From: Nocardia higoensis NBRC 100133
GTDB lineage: Bacteria > Actinomycetota > Actinomycetes > Mycobacteriales > Mycobacteriaceae
Assembly (NCBI RefSeq): GCF_000308595.1
Contig: NZ_BAGA01000132.1
Coordinates: forward strand, 62,001 to 126,000
Reading direction: 5' to 3'
Length of the DNA stretch: 64,000 bases
Within the stretch, counting starts at the first letter, position 1; every line of letters starts with the position of its first letter. The translations under genes and the position numbers were made by a program. The notes below the pieces were generated by a model that searched no databases, had not been told where the DNA came from, and saw only the letters and a program-made list of their open reading frames with translations. This document shows, one piece after another, positions 31,913-47,619 of this stretch.

Positions 31913-33566
31913 CCTTGAGCAGTTCCTCGCGCGAGGTGAACTTGACCCGCGGACGGCCGCCGCCGCGGCCCGCGGTCTTCTCCGCGGCGTCGATGTTCTT
32001 CCAGCCCTGCCGGTCGACCAGGTCGGCCTGACGCTCGGCCACCAGCGCCTGCAATGCCGCCCGGTCGGCGCCGGGGGCGGGCAGCGCGCCCGCGATGAAG
32101 TCGGCGATCAACTGCTCGACCGTCTCCTGCGAGTCGACCCGGTTCGAGCCGATCACGCCGCGCGGGCCACGCTTGATCCAGCCACTGACATAGACGCCGG
32201 GTAGCACTTCGCCGTCGGCGAGGACACGGCCCTTGTCGTTGGGCACCACGGCACGGGTCTCGTCGAAGGGCAGGCCGGGAACCGGCTGCCCCTTGTAACC
32301 GATGGAACGCAGCACCAGCGACGCGTCGAGACGGTCGGTCTCCCCGGTCGGCTGCGCCACCAGCTGTCCATCCAGCTGGACGAGTTCGTTGCGGCCCACC
32401 TCGATGCCCTCGACCTTGTCCTCGCCCAGCACGGCGGTCGGGGAGGCCAGGTAGCGGAAGACGATGCGCTTGTTGCCCTCGGTCGGCGTCGCCGCCGCGT
32501 ACTCCTGGGCCAGGGTGTACTTCAGCTGCAACGACGGTTCCACCTCGGGATCGTCGAGCAGCGCCCGGCTCACGTGGTCGAGCGCCAGCTCGGCGTCGTC
32601 GATGACGACATCGACGCCCTTCAGGTGGGTCAGCGCCATGAACTCGGGGCTGGTGTAGGCGGCCTGCAGCGGGCCGCGACGGCCCAGCACCACCACCTCG
32701 CGGATGTTGGACTCGCGCAGCGCGGCCAGCGCGTGATCGGCGATGTCGGTCTTCGCCAGCTCGTCCGGATCGACGGTGAGCACCCGGGCCACGTCGAGGG
32801 CGACATTGCCGTTGCCGACGATGACGGCGCGCTCGCCGGACAGATCGAAGCCGCGCTCGGCGAAATCGGGATGGCCGTTGTACCAGGCCACGAACTCGGT
32901 CGCGGAATGACTACCGGGCAGGTCCTCGCCGGGGACGTTCATCCTGCGGTCGGCCGCGGCGCCGACCGCGTAGATCACCGCGTGGTGGTGGGCCTGCAGT
33001 TCCTCGTGGGTGAGGTGCGTGCCGATCTCGACGTTGAGGTAGTACTGCAGGGTCTCGCGGCGGAAGGCCGACTCGAACATGGCCGAGACGGTCTTGGTGC
33101 CGGGATGGTCGGGCGCCACGCCCGCGCGCACCAGGCCCCACGGGGTCGGCAGCCGGTCGAACATCTCGACCTCGACATCGCAGCGCCGCAGCAGTTCCTC
33201 GGCCGCGTAGCAGGCGGCCGGGCCGGCTCCGACGATCGCGACGCGCAGGGTGCCGAGCTCCTTCGGCGGACGCACCGGCGCCACGATCGGATCGAAGTTC
33301 GGCTCCAGCGGGTGGCGCTGGAAGTAGGCCGCGTTGACGTCTTTGAACCGGGCGAGCGAGGCGCTCAGGTCGTCCTCGGAGAAGATGGCCTCCACGGGGC
33401 AGGCATCCACACACGCACCACAGTCGATGCAGGTGTCCGGGTCGATGTAGAGCATCTCGGTGGTCGCGAAATTCGGATCGTCCGGGTTCGGACGAATGCA
33501 GTCGACCGGGCACTCGGAGACGCAGCTGGCGTCGTTGCAACAACGCTGCGTGATTACGTAGGCCAT
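31899..33566 (-). CDS. Ferredoxin-fused ferredoxin-NADP reductase (FprB-like)
   Basis: 555 residues. An N-terminal 7Fe-type ferredoxin domain (residues 1-80) has cluster cysteines in CVSECPVDC and CIDCGACVDACPVEAI. It is followed by an adrenodoxin-reductase/FprA domain: FAD motif VGAGPAACYAAEELLRR and NADP motif VGNGNVALDVARVL, ending in WIKRGPRGVIG and VDSQETVEQL. Such fusions transfer electrons between NADPH and iron-sulfur or P450 acceptors. ATG 33566 gives the family N-terminus MAYVITQRCCNDASC; longer frames upstream lack support. Lone gene, divergent from sixA. Confidence 0.93.
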   Translation of the reverse strand: MAYVITQRCCNDASCVSECPVDCIRPNPDDPNFATTEMLYIDPDTCIDCGACVDACPVEAIFSEDDLSASLARFKDVNAAYFQRHPLEPNFDPIVAPVRPPKELGTLRVAIVGAGPAACYAAEELLRRCDVEVEMFDRLPTPWGLVRAGVAPDHPGTKTVSAMFESAFRRETLQYYLNVEIGTHLTHEELQAHHHAVIYAVGAAADRRMNVPGEDLPGSHSATEFVAWYNGHPDFAERGFDLSGERAVIVGNGNVALDVARVLTVDPDELAKTDIADHALAALRESNIREVVVLGRRGPLQAAYTSPEFMALTHLKGVDVVIDDAELALDHVSRALLDDPEVEPSLQLKYTLAQEYAAATPTEGNKRIVFRYLASPTAVLGEDKVEGIEVGRNELVQLDGQLVAQPTGETDRLDASLVLRSIGYKGQPVPGLPFDETRAVVPNDKGRVLADGEVLPGVYVSGWIKRGPRGVIGSNRVDSQETVEQLIADFIAGALPAPGADRAALQALVAERQADLVDRQGWKNIDAAEKTAGRGGGRPRVKFTSREELLKAARG

Positions 33567-33794
33567 AGTGTGCAGATCCTCGAAACGTACGTGGGGCTGT
33601 GCGCCACCCGCGGGTCGGAGGTGGACAGCGGGACCACATGGAACGCACAGCGAAAAATGTGACCCCGCTTTCAGTGTGCCTCGAGAGTGGCATATGCCTC
33701 TCCTCGGAACCCCTTCTGAGTACCACAATCGGGCCTCCGGTGCGGCGAACTCCCCCATCAGGCCCCTTCAGCGGTGACGAATTACCGTGGCGAC

Positions 33795-34286
33795 ATGGTG
33801 CGGACACTGATCCTCATGCGACACGGCAAATCCGGCTATCCCGCGGGCGTCGACGACCACGAGCGTCCGCTCGCCCCGCGCGGACTGCGCGAAGCCGCTC
33901 TGGCAGGCCACTGGGTGCGCGACACCCAGCCCGTTGTCGACGCGGTGCGCTGTTCGACCGCCACCCGCACCCGCCAGACCCTCGACGCCACCGGCATCAC
34001 CGCCCCGGTCGTCTACGAGCGCGAGATCTACGAGGCGTCCCCGCGCACGCTGATCGAGCTCATCCAGCTCTCCGACGACGACGTCTCGACGCTCATGCTG
34101 ATCGGCCACTCCCCCGGCATGCCGTGGACGGCCTGGGAGCTGGCGGGCAACCGGGACAGCGACGCCGCGCTCGAACTGAGCCGCAAGTTTCCCACGTCCG
34201 CGCTGGCGGTGCTCACCTTCGACCGGCCCTGGGCGCGGGTCGAGGAGGGCGTCGGCGAGCTGGTCACCTTCCACGTGCCGCGCTGA
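33795..34286 (+). CDS. SixA-type phosphohistidine phosphatase
   Basis: 163 residues of the histidine phosphatase superfamily. Catalytic LMRHGKS near the N-terminus, the second catalytic His in LIGHSPGMP, and the conserved arginine in CSTATRTRQTLDA. The short length fits SixA, which removes phosphate from phosphohistidine in signalling proteins; small phosphosugars are an alternative substrate. ATG 33795, with no strong ribosome binding site. Confidence 0.88.
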   Translation: MVRTLILMRHGKSGYPAGVDDHERPLAPRGLREAALAGHWVRDTQPVVDAVRCSTATRTRQTLDATGITAPVVYEREIYEASPRTLIELIQLSDDDVSTLMLIGHSPGMPWTAWELAGNRDSDAALELSRKFPTSALAVLTFDRPWARVEEGVGELVTFHVPR

Positions 34287-34416
34287 GCCGCTCCGCCTGC
34301 GGTGAAGTCACCCACAGACGTGGGTACGCTCGGGCCGGGTAGCAGTTGTCCGACGATCATCCGAGCGCGCGCCCCGTGCGCCGCCGACGAACACCGCGCA
34401 ACCGAAGGAGCCAGGT

Positions 34417-34713
34417 ATGTCCGATCAGGCGAAGGAAACCACGGTCAGCCGAAACGGGGACAAGAGCCGCTACGAGGTCTACTACGGCGGCGAACTCGCC
34501 GGTTTCGCCGAGTACGAGGAGAGCGGCGACAAGACCGACTTCGTGCACACCGAGATCGACGACGCCTTCGGCGGCAAGGGGCTGGGCAGCACCCTGGCCA
34601 AGAGCGCACTCGACGACGCGATCGGCCGCGGCAAGGGCATCGTCGCGACCTGCCCGTTCATCAAGGGCTACATCGACAAGCATCCCGAATACGCCGCGAA
34701 CCTGGTCGGCTAG
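34417..34713 (+). CDS. Small GNAT-family N-acetyltransferase (YjdJ type)
   Basis: 98 residues. A minimal GNAT fold with the acetyl-CoA loop in FGGKGLGSTLAKSALDDA (usual consensus R/Q-GxG-x-A/G) and TCPFIKGYIDKHPEY at the end, the signature of the YjdJ subgroup. Substrate unknown. ATG 34417 with GAAGGAG 6-7 nt upstream. Ends 10 bp before the pirin gene, so probably an operon. Confidence 0.9.
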   Translation: MSDQAKETTVSRNGDKSRYEVYYGGELAGFAEYEESGDKTDFVHTEIDDAFGGKGLGSTLAKSALDDAIGRGKGIVATCPFIKGYIDKHPEYAANLVG

Positions 34714-34723
34714 GACCGCGGAC

Positions 34724-35716
34724 ATGAGCGATCTGGATCCGCAGCCCGGCGAGGCGCTGTGCACACCCGCGCCGGGGCCCGGTCCGGTGACGCAGTTCTT
34801 CCCCGCGCGCGAGGTACCGCTCGGCGGCGTGCGCGGGGTCTACGTGGAACGCGTGCTGCCGCAGCGGGATCTGCCGACGGTCGGCGCGTGGTGTTTCCTC
34901 GATCATTTCGGCGCGCCGACGGTCACCACGACCGGCGCACCGCCCGACATCGATCCGCACCCGCACATCGGGCTGCAGACGGTCACCTGGCCGTTCGTGG
35001 GCCGGATCCGGCATCGCGATTCGGTCGGCTCGGATGTGGAGATCGAACCGGGGCAGCTGAACCTGATGACCTCCGGCCGCGGCATCGCGCACTCGGAGTA
35101 CTACGCCACCGACGCGCCGGCCGGCGAAGGCCTGCAACTGTGGATCGCGCTGCCCGGCCACAGCGCCGGGGTGGCTCCGCATTTCGAGCAGCATCGCGAC
35201 CTGCCCGTCGTGGAGGCGGCCGGGCTGCGGGCGATCGTGCTCATCGGCACGCTGGCCGGCCTGACCTCGCCCGCGCAGGCCTACACCCCCCTCGTGGGCG
35301 CCGACATCCGGATGGACGCGGGCGCGGAGGTGACACTTCCGGTCGATCCGAACTTCGAGCACGCGGTGCTGGTGGTCGAGGGCGAGGTGACGGTGGCGGA
35401 CGCCCCGGTGAAGCCGGGACCGCTGCTGTATCTGGGCAGCGACCGCACCGAACTGCGGTTGCAGAGTACGACCGGCGCCCATCTGGCGCTGATCGGCGGC
35501 GAGCCGTTCGGCGAGGAGCTGGTGATGTGGTGGAACTTCGTCGGCCGCAGCCACGAGGAGATCGTGGCGGCGCGCAGCGCGTGGGAGTCACACGACACGG
35601 GGCGCTTCCCCGATATCGCGGGACATACTCCGCAGCAACGCATTCCGGCGCCGCCGATACCGCCGCTGCATCTCACCCCGCGCAAGCGCCGGATCGGCGG
35701 CGACGCCACGAGCTGA
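34724..35716 (+). CDS. Pirin-family bicupin
   Basis: 330 residues. N-terminal cupin carries the metal-binding DPHPHIGLQTVTW and the GIAHSEYY motif, giving the His-His-His-Glu site of pirin. Bacterial pirins can act as quercetin dioxygenase-like enzymes or as redox-sensitive regulators; the job here is open. C-terminal cupin ends with VMWWNFVGRSHEEIV, also typical. ATG 34724, 10 bp after the GNAT gene. Confidence 0.92.
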   Translation: MSDLDPQPGEALCTPAPGPGPVTQFFPAREVPLGGVRGVYVERVLPQRDLPTVGAWCFLDHFGAPTVTTTGAPPDIDPHPHIGLQTVTWPFVGRIRHRDSVGSDVEIEPGQLNLMTSGRGIAHSEYYATDAPAGEGLQLWIALPGHSAGVAPHFEQHRDLPVVEAAGLRAIVLIGTLAGLTSPAQAYTPLVGADIRMDAGAEVTLPVDPNFEHAVLVVEGEVTVADAPVKPGPLLYLGSDRTELRLQSTTGAHLALIGGEPFGEELVMWWNFVGRSHEEIVAARSAWESHDTGRFPDIAGHTPQQRIPAPPIPPLHLTPRKRRIGGDATS

Positions 35717-35831
35717 GGCGGCCGCGCATTCGGCGGGCCGGCGGCTCCCTGAGCGAGCCGGGCCTCTTCGGCACAGGCGCCCGGCCGACGTCGAACTCCA
35801 GGACGGGCGTACCAATCCGAAACAAACTCTG

Positions 35832-35853
35832 GTCACAATCGAGGAAATGTGAC
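35832..35853. promoter_or_regulatory. GTCACA-N10-TGTGAC inverted repeat upstream of the 45-aa peptide gene
   Basis: Perfect 6-bp inverted half-sites 10 bp apart, about 100 bp upstream of the small gene. The arms are everted compared with a CRP site. Same half-sites as at 8396-8429, where the spacer is 22 bp. Confidence 0.35.
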
Positions 35854-35955
35854 TAAGCTGCTGTTCCGATTGCGTTCACCGCATCAGACCGGGTTATCCG
35901 GAACTCCACAGGCACTCGGATCCGTCGATCCGCCTTCAGCAAGAGGACACGCAGC

Positions 35956-36093
35956 ATGCTCAACTTCATCGCCCTCATCGACTCCGCCACCGCCAACTCG
36001 GTCGACACCAACGTGCTCGTCAACAACTTCCTCAGCGCGTTCATCACCGGTTCGGCCGGCTCGCAGAGCAACAACGGCGGCGCCATCTCCTGA
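35956..36093 (+). CDS. Small peptide gene of unknown function (45 aa)
   Basis: The frame at 35956 gives 45 residues: MLNFIALIDSATANSVDTNV, then about 14 residues of a hydrophobic segment (LVNNFLSAFITGSA) and a Ser/Asn/Gly-rich tail ending NGGAIS. There is no Sec signal, lipobox, cysteine or charged cluster. AGAGGA lies 8 nt upstream, and an inverted repeat and a strong terminator flank it, supporting a real transcript. Size and leaderless amphipathic character recall the tiny PorA/PorH-type envelope peptides of corynebacteria, but I see no sequence match. A RiPP precursor is less likely because no maturase is near. It is convergent with rpoC. Confidence 0.6.
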   Translation: MLNFIALIDSATANSVDTNVLVNNFLSAFITGSAGSQSNNGGAIS

Positions 36094-36113
36094 GCGCACA
36101 CCGCGCGAAACGC

Positions 36114-36153
36114 ACTTCGGCCCCCGCTCCGGATTCGGAGCGGGGGCCGAAGT
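36114..36153. terminator. Bidirectional terminator between the small peptide gene and rpoC
   Basis: A perfect 18-bp stem (36114-36131 with 36136-36153) and 4-nt GATT loop, flanked on the plus strand by CTTT. It lies 20 bp after the small gene's stop and 18 bp after the rpoC stop, so it can end both transcripts. Confidence 0.88.
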
Positions 36154-36171
36154 CTTTCAGGCCCTAGCGGA

Positions 36172-40125
<3,954 letters not shown>

Positions 40126-40220
40126 GTAACTTCCTTTCCCCTGTGCGGGTCGAATTCGAGCAAGAGTTCACTAGTGAGGTCCGGCAGGGTTCCCCGGCCG
40201 AACTCGTATCGAGCGCGGGA

Positions 40221-40249
40221 GGGCGGACGCGCGTGGCCGGCGTCCGCCC
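40221..40249 (-). other. Perfect hairpin in the rpoB-rpoC gap
   Basis: GGGCGGACGC and GCGTCCGCCC form a 10-bp perfect stem with a 9-nt loop, starting 8 bp after the rpoB stop. No T-run follows on the minus strand, so it may be an RNA-stabilising or processing element, or a weak attenuator, rather than a terminator. Confidence 0.5.
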
Positions 40250-40257
40250 CGCTCCGC

Positions 40258-43749
<3,492 letters not shown>

Positions 43750-44232
43750 CTCACGCGCGTCGCGTGGTGGTCCGCGACCGTCGCTTGCTTCTGCTACGAA
43801 TTCCGCTGGTTACAACCCGAACGAAACTCGAGCAGGCAACGACGGAAGCAACACCGGAAGGGTGGAACTCACGTGTGCGAATCGAGGTATGGACAGGAGG
43901 CAGCCAGCGCAACGTCCAAACTTACACCCCTAGGCACGGACATGTCAAAGTACCATCCGTGTGATCCAGCACGCCGACGGCGCGCCGAGCTTCTCCGCTC
44001 CCCGTAACGCTGGCTGCGCCGGGAGCCGCGGAGTCGGTCGGACCGCCTCTGACAGCTAGCACTGTTGTCTCATAGCGTGACGGGTCGGGCGAAACTCGTC
44101 AAGTGGCAGGATCAGCCCGCGCCGATCGAGATGGGCTGCGCGAGTAGAAGTTCGCAGGTCGGGCAGGTTCACCGGGGCGATCCGGCACGGCGGAAGCGAT
44201 CCCACGCCGACATCTCCTCATGACGAAAAGAA
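43750..44232. other. Upstream region of the rpoBC operon
   Basis: About 480 bp without a gene between rpoB and the mceG terminator. It must contain the rpoBC promoter and a leader. A TTGACG (minus strand, around 44097) followed by TATGAG about 22 bp on is suggestive but has too long a spacer. No repeats or small frames with a ribosome site were seen. Confidence 0.5.
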
Positions 44233-44263
44233 TGCCGGTGCGATATGGAAAATCGCACCGGCA
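44233..44263 (-). terminator. Terminator downstream of mceG
   Basis: TGCCGGTGCGAT and ATCGCACCGGCA form a perfect 12-bp stem around a 7-nt loop, about 32 bp beyond the mceG stop, followed on the minus strand by TTCTTTTC. Confidence 0.8.
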
Positions 44264-44294
44264 CACGGCTTTTCGGGCCCTGCCCGACAGGTGA

Positions 44295-45377
44295 TCAGTG
44301 TTTGGTCAGGTCCTGGCGCACGGTGGTGTCGTAGGAGCCGACCGAGTTGTCGGAGTTGTCGAAGTTGCCGGAGTAGGCGGGGAGAACCTGGGTGTCGTCG
44401 TTCTCGGCCAGCGAGTCGTTGATCGCGGTCTGCGCGGCCGGCGGCAGGGTGTGCATGATCTCGCGCACCCGCGCCTGACGACGGCCCACGGCCTGACGTA
44501 CCGGCATGCCCGGGGTAGCCCGCATCTGCGGGATGATGCCCTCGACCTCTTCGGCGCCGCCGTGGTGATGACCGGCATCGACCATGGCCTGCTCGCGCGC
44601 CATCTGCGCCTCGTCCTTCTCCTCCGACATACCGATCGGGCCGATCATGCGGCCGTTGAGGAACTGCTTGACCACCGGCTCATCGGAGGTCAGCAGCACC
44701 TCACGCGGGCCGAACATCACCAACTGACGGCGGAACAACATGCCGATGTTGTCGGGCACCGTCCGCGCCAGATTGATGTTGTGGGTCACGATCAGGATCG
44801 TCGCGTCGATCTGCGCGTTGATATCGATCAACAACTGCGACAGATACGAGGTACGCACCGGGTCCAGACCCGAGTCCGGCTCGTCGACCAGAATGATCTG
44901 CGGATCCAACACCAACGCCCGCGCCAGACCAGCACGCTTGCGCATACCACCGGAGATCTCCCCCGGCAGCTTGCCCTCCGCACCCAGCAGACCCGTGAGC
45001 TCCAGCTTCTCCATCACGATCTGCCGGATCTCCGACTCCGACTTCTTGGTGTGCTCGCGCAGCGGGAAGGCGACATTGTCGAACAGGTTCATCGACCCGA
45101 ACAACGCACCGTCCTGGAACAACACCCCGAACAGCTTGCGGATCTCGTAGAGCTCCTTGTTCGAACACGTCGTGATGTCGGTGTCGCCGATGAAGATCGA
45201 CCCCCGCTCCGGCCGCAACAGCCCGATCAGCGACTTCAGGAACACCGACTTACCCGTACCCGACGGACCGAGCAGGGCGCTGACCTCACCGGCGGGAATC
45301 GTGAGCGAGACATCCTGCCAAATACGCTGCGAACCGAAGGACTTCGTCACACCCTCTGTTCTGACCTCGACGCCCAC
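44295..45377 (-). CDS. mceG: Mce transporter ATPase MceG (Mkl)
   Basis: 360-residue ABC ATPase that powers Mce lipid and sterol import systems, acting with YrbE permeases at the inner membrane. Walker A GPSGTGKS, signature ISGGMRKRAGLARAL, Walker B IILVDEPDSGLD, and H-loop IVTHNIN. The acidic, His-rich tail after residue 250 is typical of MceG and absent from generic MlaF. GTG 45377 is chosen because GGAGG lies 5 nt upstream; an earlier GTG at 45389 has none. The mce operons it energises lie elsewhere. Its place next to rplJL matches M. tuberculosis. Confidence 0.95.
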   Translation of the reverse strand: MGVEVRTEGVTKSFGSQRIWQDVSLTIPAGEVSALLGPSGTGKSVFLKSLIGLLRPERGSIFIGDTDITTCSNKELYEIRKLFGVLFQDGALFGSMNLFDNVAFPLREHTKKSESEIRQIVMEKLELTGLLGAEGKLPGEISGGMRKRAGLARALVLDPQIILVDEPDSGLDPVRTSYLSQLLIDINAQIDATILIVTHNINLARTVPDNIGMLFRRQLVMFGPREVLLTSDEPVVKQFLNGRMIGPIGMSEEKDEAQMAREQAMVDAGHHHGGAEEVEGIIPQMRATPGMPVRQAVGRRQARVREIMHTLPPAAQTAINDSLAENDDTQVLPAYSGNFDNSDNSVGSYDTTVRQDLTKH

Positions 45378-45551
45378 GCAAACCTCCACAATTCTCGGCG
45401 AGCCCCCACCGGGTACACAGATGACAGACGGTGCGTCACATCACAGTGGGTTCGGTCACTCTAACTCATGGATGTGACGGATACACCGCCACCTGACCGA
45501 AGAGTAACCACGCCGATGCGCCGAATTGCCCATTTCTCCCGAAAATGGCGA

Positions 45552-45582
45552 ACGGGCGGCCCCCGCAATGGGGACCGCCCGT
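45552..45582 (-). terminator. Terminator of the rplJ-rplL operon
   Basis: ACGGGCGG(n)CCCC and GGGG(n)CCGCCCGT pair with one mismatch around a 5-nt loop, 18 bp past the rplL stop. On the minus strand a CATTTTC run follows. Confidence 0.8.
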
Positions 45583-45600
45583 GGAAGTAATTCGGTGGAA

Positions 45601-45981
45601 TTACTTGACGGAGACCTTGGCGCCGGCCTCTTCCAGCTTCGCCTTGGCGGCCTCGGCGGCATCCTTGGCGACCTTCTCCAGGATCGGCTTCGGGGCGCCC
45701 TCGACCAGGTCCTTGGCTTCCTTCAGGCCCAGGCCGGAGACGATCTCGCGGACCACCTTGATGACCTGGATCTTCTTGTCGCCGGCACCCTCGAGGATGA
45801 CGTCGAACTCGTCCTGCTCCTCGGCGGCCTCGGCCGGAGCGGCAGCGCCACCGACAGCGGCGACGGCGACCGGAGCAGCGGCGGTGACCTCGAACTTCTC
45901 CTCGAACTTCTTGACGAAGTCCGACAGCTCGAGCAGGGTCATGTTGCCGAAGGTCTCGAGCAGTTCGTCAACGTTGGCCAT
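45601..45981 (-). CDS. rplL: 50S ribosomal protein L7/L12
   Basis: 126 residues. The N-terminal dimerisation helices, the Ala/Pro hinge (AAAPVAVAAVGGAAAPAEAAEE) and the C-terminal factor-binding domain (KIQVIKVVREIVSGLGLKEA) are all typical. Forms the flexible stalk that recruits EF-Tu and EF-G. ATG 45981 with AAAGGAAA upstream. Follows rplJ after 51 bp. Confidence 0.98.
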   Translation of the reverse strand: MANVDELLETFGNMTLLELSDFVKKFEEKFEVTAAAPVAVAAVGGAAAPAEAAEEQDEFDVILEGAGDKKIQVIKVVREIVSGLGLKEAKDLVEGAPKPILEKVAKDAAEAAKAKLEEAGAKVSVK

Positions 45982-46032
45982 TGTTGTTTCCTTTCGATTT
46001 AAAAGTATGCAGGGGGTATTTATTCGCGGAAA

Positions 46033-46563
46033 TTATTCCGCGCCGCCTTCGGTCCGCTTCTTCTCCTCGAGCGCGGCGGCCAGGCGGGCCACCTGCGACG
46101 CGGGAGCGTTGAACAGACCGGCAGCCTTCGCCAGGTTGCCCTTCAGCGCGCCGGCCAGCTTGGCCAGCAGGACCTCGCGGGTCTCCAGGTCGGCAATCTG
46201 CTCGACTTCGGCGACGGACAGCGCATTGCCGTCCATGTAGCCGCCCTTGATGACGAGCGCCTTGTTGTCCTTCGCGAAGGTCTTGAGCGCCTTGGCCGCG
46301 TTGACCGGTTCACCGGTGATGAAGGTGATCGCGGTGGGACCGACGAACAGCTCGTCCAGACCCTCGACGCCCGCCTCGGCGGCCGCCCGCTTGACCAGGG
46401 TGTTCTTGGCGACGGAGTAGGTGGCCTCGTCACCGAGCGCGCGACGCAGTTCGGTGAGCTTGCCGACGGACAGGCCACGGTATTCGGTGACCACGGTGGC
46501 CGTCGAGTTCTTGAACTGCTCAGCGATCTCCGCGACCGCGGTGACCTTCTCAGCCTTTGCCAT
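46033..46563 (-). CDS. rplJ: 50S ribosomal protein L10
   Basis: 176 residues. N-terminal rRNA-binding part (VAEIAEQFKNSTATVVTEYR) and C-terminal helix that holds L12 dimers. Base of the ribosomal stalk and, in bacteria, an autoregulator that binds its own leader RNA. ATG 46563 with GAGAGGAGG upstream. It opens the rplJL operon behind a structured leader. Confidence 0.98.
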   Translation of the reverse strand: MAKAEKVTAVAEIAEQFKNSTATVVTEYRGLSVGKLTELRRALGDEATYSVAKNTLVKRAAAEAGVEGLDELFVGPTAITFITGEPVNAAKALKTFAKDNKALVIKGGYMDGNALSVAEVEQIADLETREVLLAKLAGALKGNLAKAAGLFNAPASQVARLAAALEEKKRTEGGAE

Positions 46564-46927
46564 ACTTCGCCTCCTCTCTGATGCTCGGTTGGTGTCTCCC
46601 CCTACCGATCACCGCGGGAGTCTGCTGCGGGAAAGTCCCCGGCAACACGAACGCCCCGGACGCAGAGCGTTCCGGGGCGCATCGGAAAGACCTATTACGA
46701 GCTCGCGCTCGAATGGGGCTCCCAGCCTCGGCTCTCCCTGCGTGGGCCGCCGGCGGATGCCGGACCTTCGGCCGAACCCTGACGGGGACGGCGACCAACG
46801 GTCTTCGGTAGAACGGATTGGGTAGCGATCGAACAAGTCGACAACTTCCGAACAGAGTACCCGGTAGGCCCCTCATCTGCCAAAACGGGTCGGCTCCGGG
46901 CGGATCCGGTCGCGCGCGGCCGTCTCC
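46564..46927 (-). promoter_or_regulatory. rplJ leader with strong hairpin (putative L10 leader)
   Basis: 364 bp between rplJ and the FMN reductase gene. A strong hairpin at 46652-46679 pairs CGCCCCGGA with TCCGGGGCG, continued by a CGC/GCG inner stem with one bulged base and a 3-nt loop. Ending about 90 nt before the rplJ ATG, it is in the right place for the L10-binding leader used for feedback control. I did not fold the whole region. No other gene is seen. Confidence 0.5.
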
Positions 46928-47506
46928 TCAGCGACTCGGCGCTGCCGACGTGATCGCCTGCGCGGCAAGCGCGTTCACGGACTCGGCGGCGACGCTGCGG
47001 AACGCCGCAGCGGCCACCAGGCCGTCGTCACCGATATCGGCGGCGAGGACCGGGCTGTGCAGGCAGGCCGTGTTCACCACCGCGGCGCCGACGTAACCGA
47101 GCACGCTCGCCAAGGTCGCGATCGCACCGTCGCCACGCCCCTCCGGGGCCACGCACAGCCACGCGACCGGCTTCTCGTACAGGTCGGCGGTACCCACGGT
47201 CCAGTCCAGCAGGTTCTTCAGCGCGCCGGGCAAGGTGCCCGCGTACTCCGGCGTCGAGAACAGGACCGCGTCGGCCCGGGCCAGTTCGGCGCGCAAGGCG
47301 ACGACCGCGGGGAACTGCTCCGGGTCGGCGCCGGGCACGAAGGCGGGCAACTCGCGCAGGCCGCCGTAGAGCCGCGCGTGGACCCGGCCGGTAGCGTCCG
47401 CGGCCACGGTGCGCAGAGCGGCGGTGTTGGTGGATCCGTCGCGGGTGCTGCCGGAGATCAGCAGGATCGTGGTCGTAGCGGGGCCGGGCGTCTCGAGCGT
47501 GGTCAT
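46928..47506 (-). CDS. NADPH-dependent FMN reductase family protein
   Basis: 192-residue flavodoxin-fold protein. FMN phosphate loop ISGSTRDGSTNTA near residue 18, the conserved TPEYAGTLPGALKNLLDW around 87-104, and CVAPEGRGDG after it. Reduces FMN, quinones or azo compounds with NADPH; the precise acceptor is unclear. ATG 47506. It interrupts the rplJ and rplA operons as an independent minus-strand gene. Confidence 0.92.
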   Translation of the reverse strand: MTTLETPGPATTTILLISGSTRDGSTNTAALRTVAADATGRVHARLYGGLRELPAFVPGADPEQFPAVVALRAELARADAVLFSTPEYAGTLPGALKNLLDWTVGTADLYEKPVAWLCVAPEGRGDGAIATLASVLGYVGAAVVNTACLHSPVLAADIGDDGLVAAAAFRSVAAESVNALAAQAITSAAPSR

Positions 47507-47551
47507 GCCGGGATCAACCGGGCGGTGCGGCCGGTTACTCCCGCCGAAACG

Positions 47552-47593
47552 CCGTGAGGGTGGGAACGCTCGAAAGCGTTCCCACCCTCACGG
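47552..47593 (-). terminator. Terminator of the rplK-rplA operon
   Basis: Perfect 19-bp stem (47552-47570 with 47575-47593) and a 4-nt CGAA loop, 26 bp beyond the rplA stop. It also separates the operon from the FMN reductase gene. No long T-run on the minus strand. Confidence 0.8.
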
Positions 47594-47619
47594 ACGGATC
47601 AGGGGTTACCTGTCGATGC

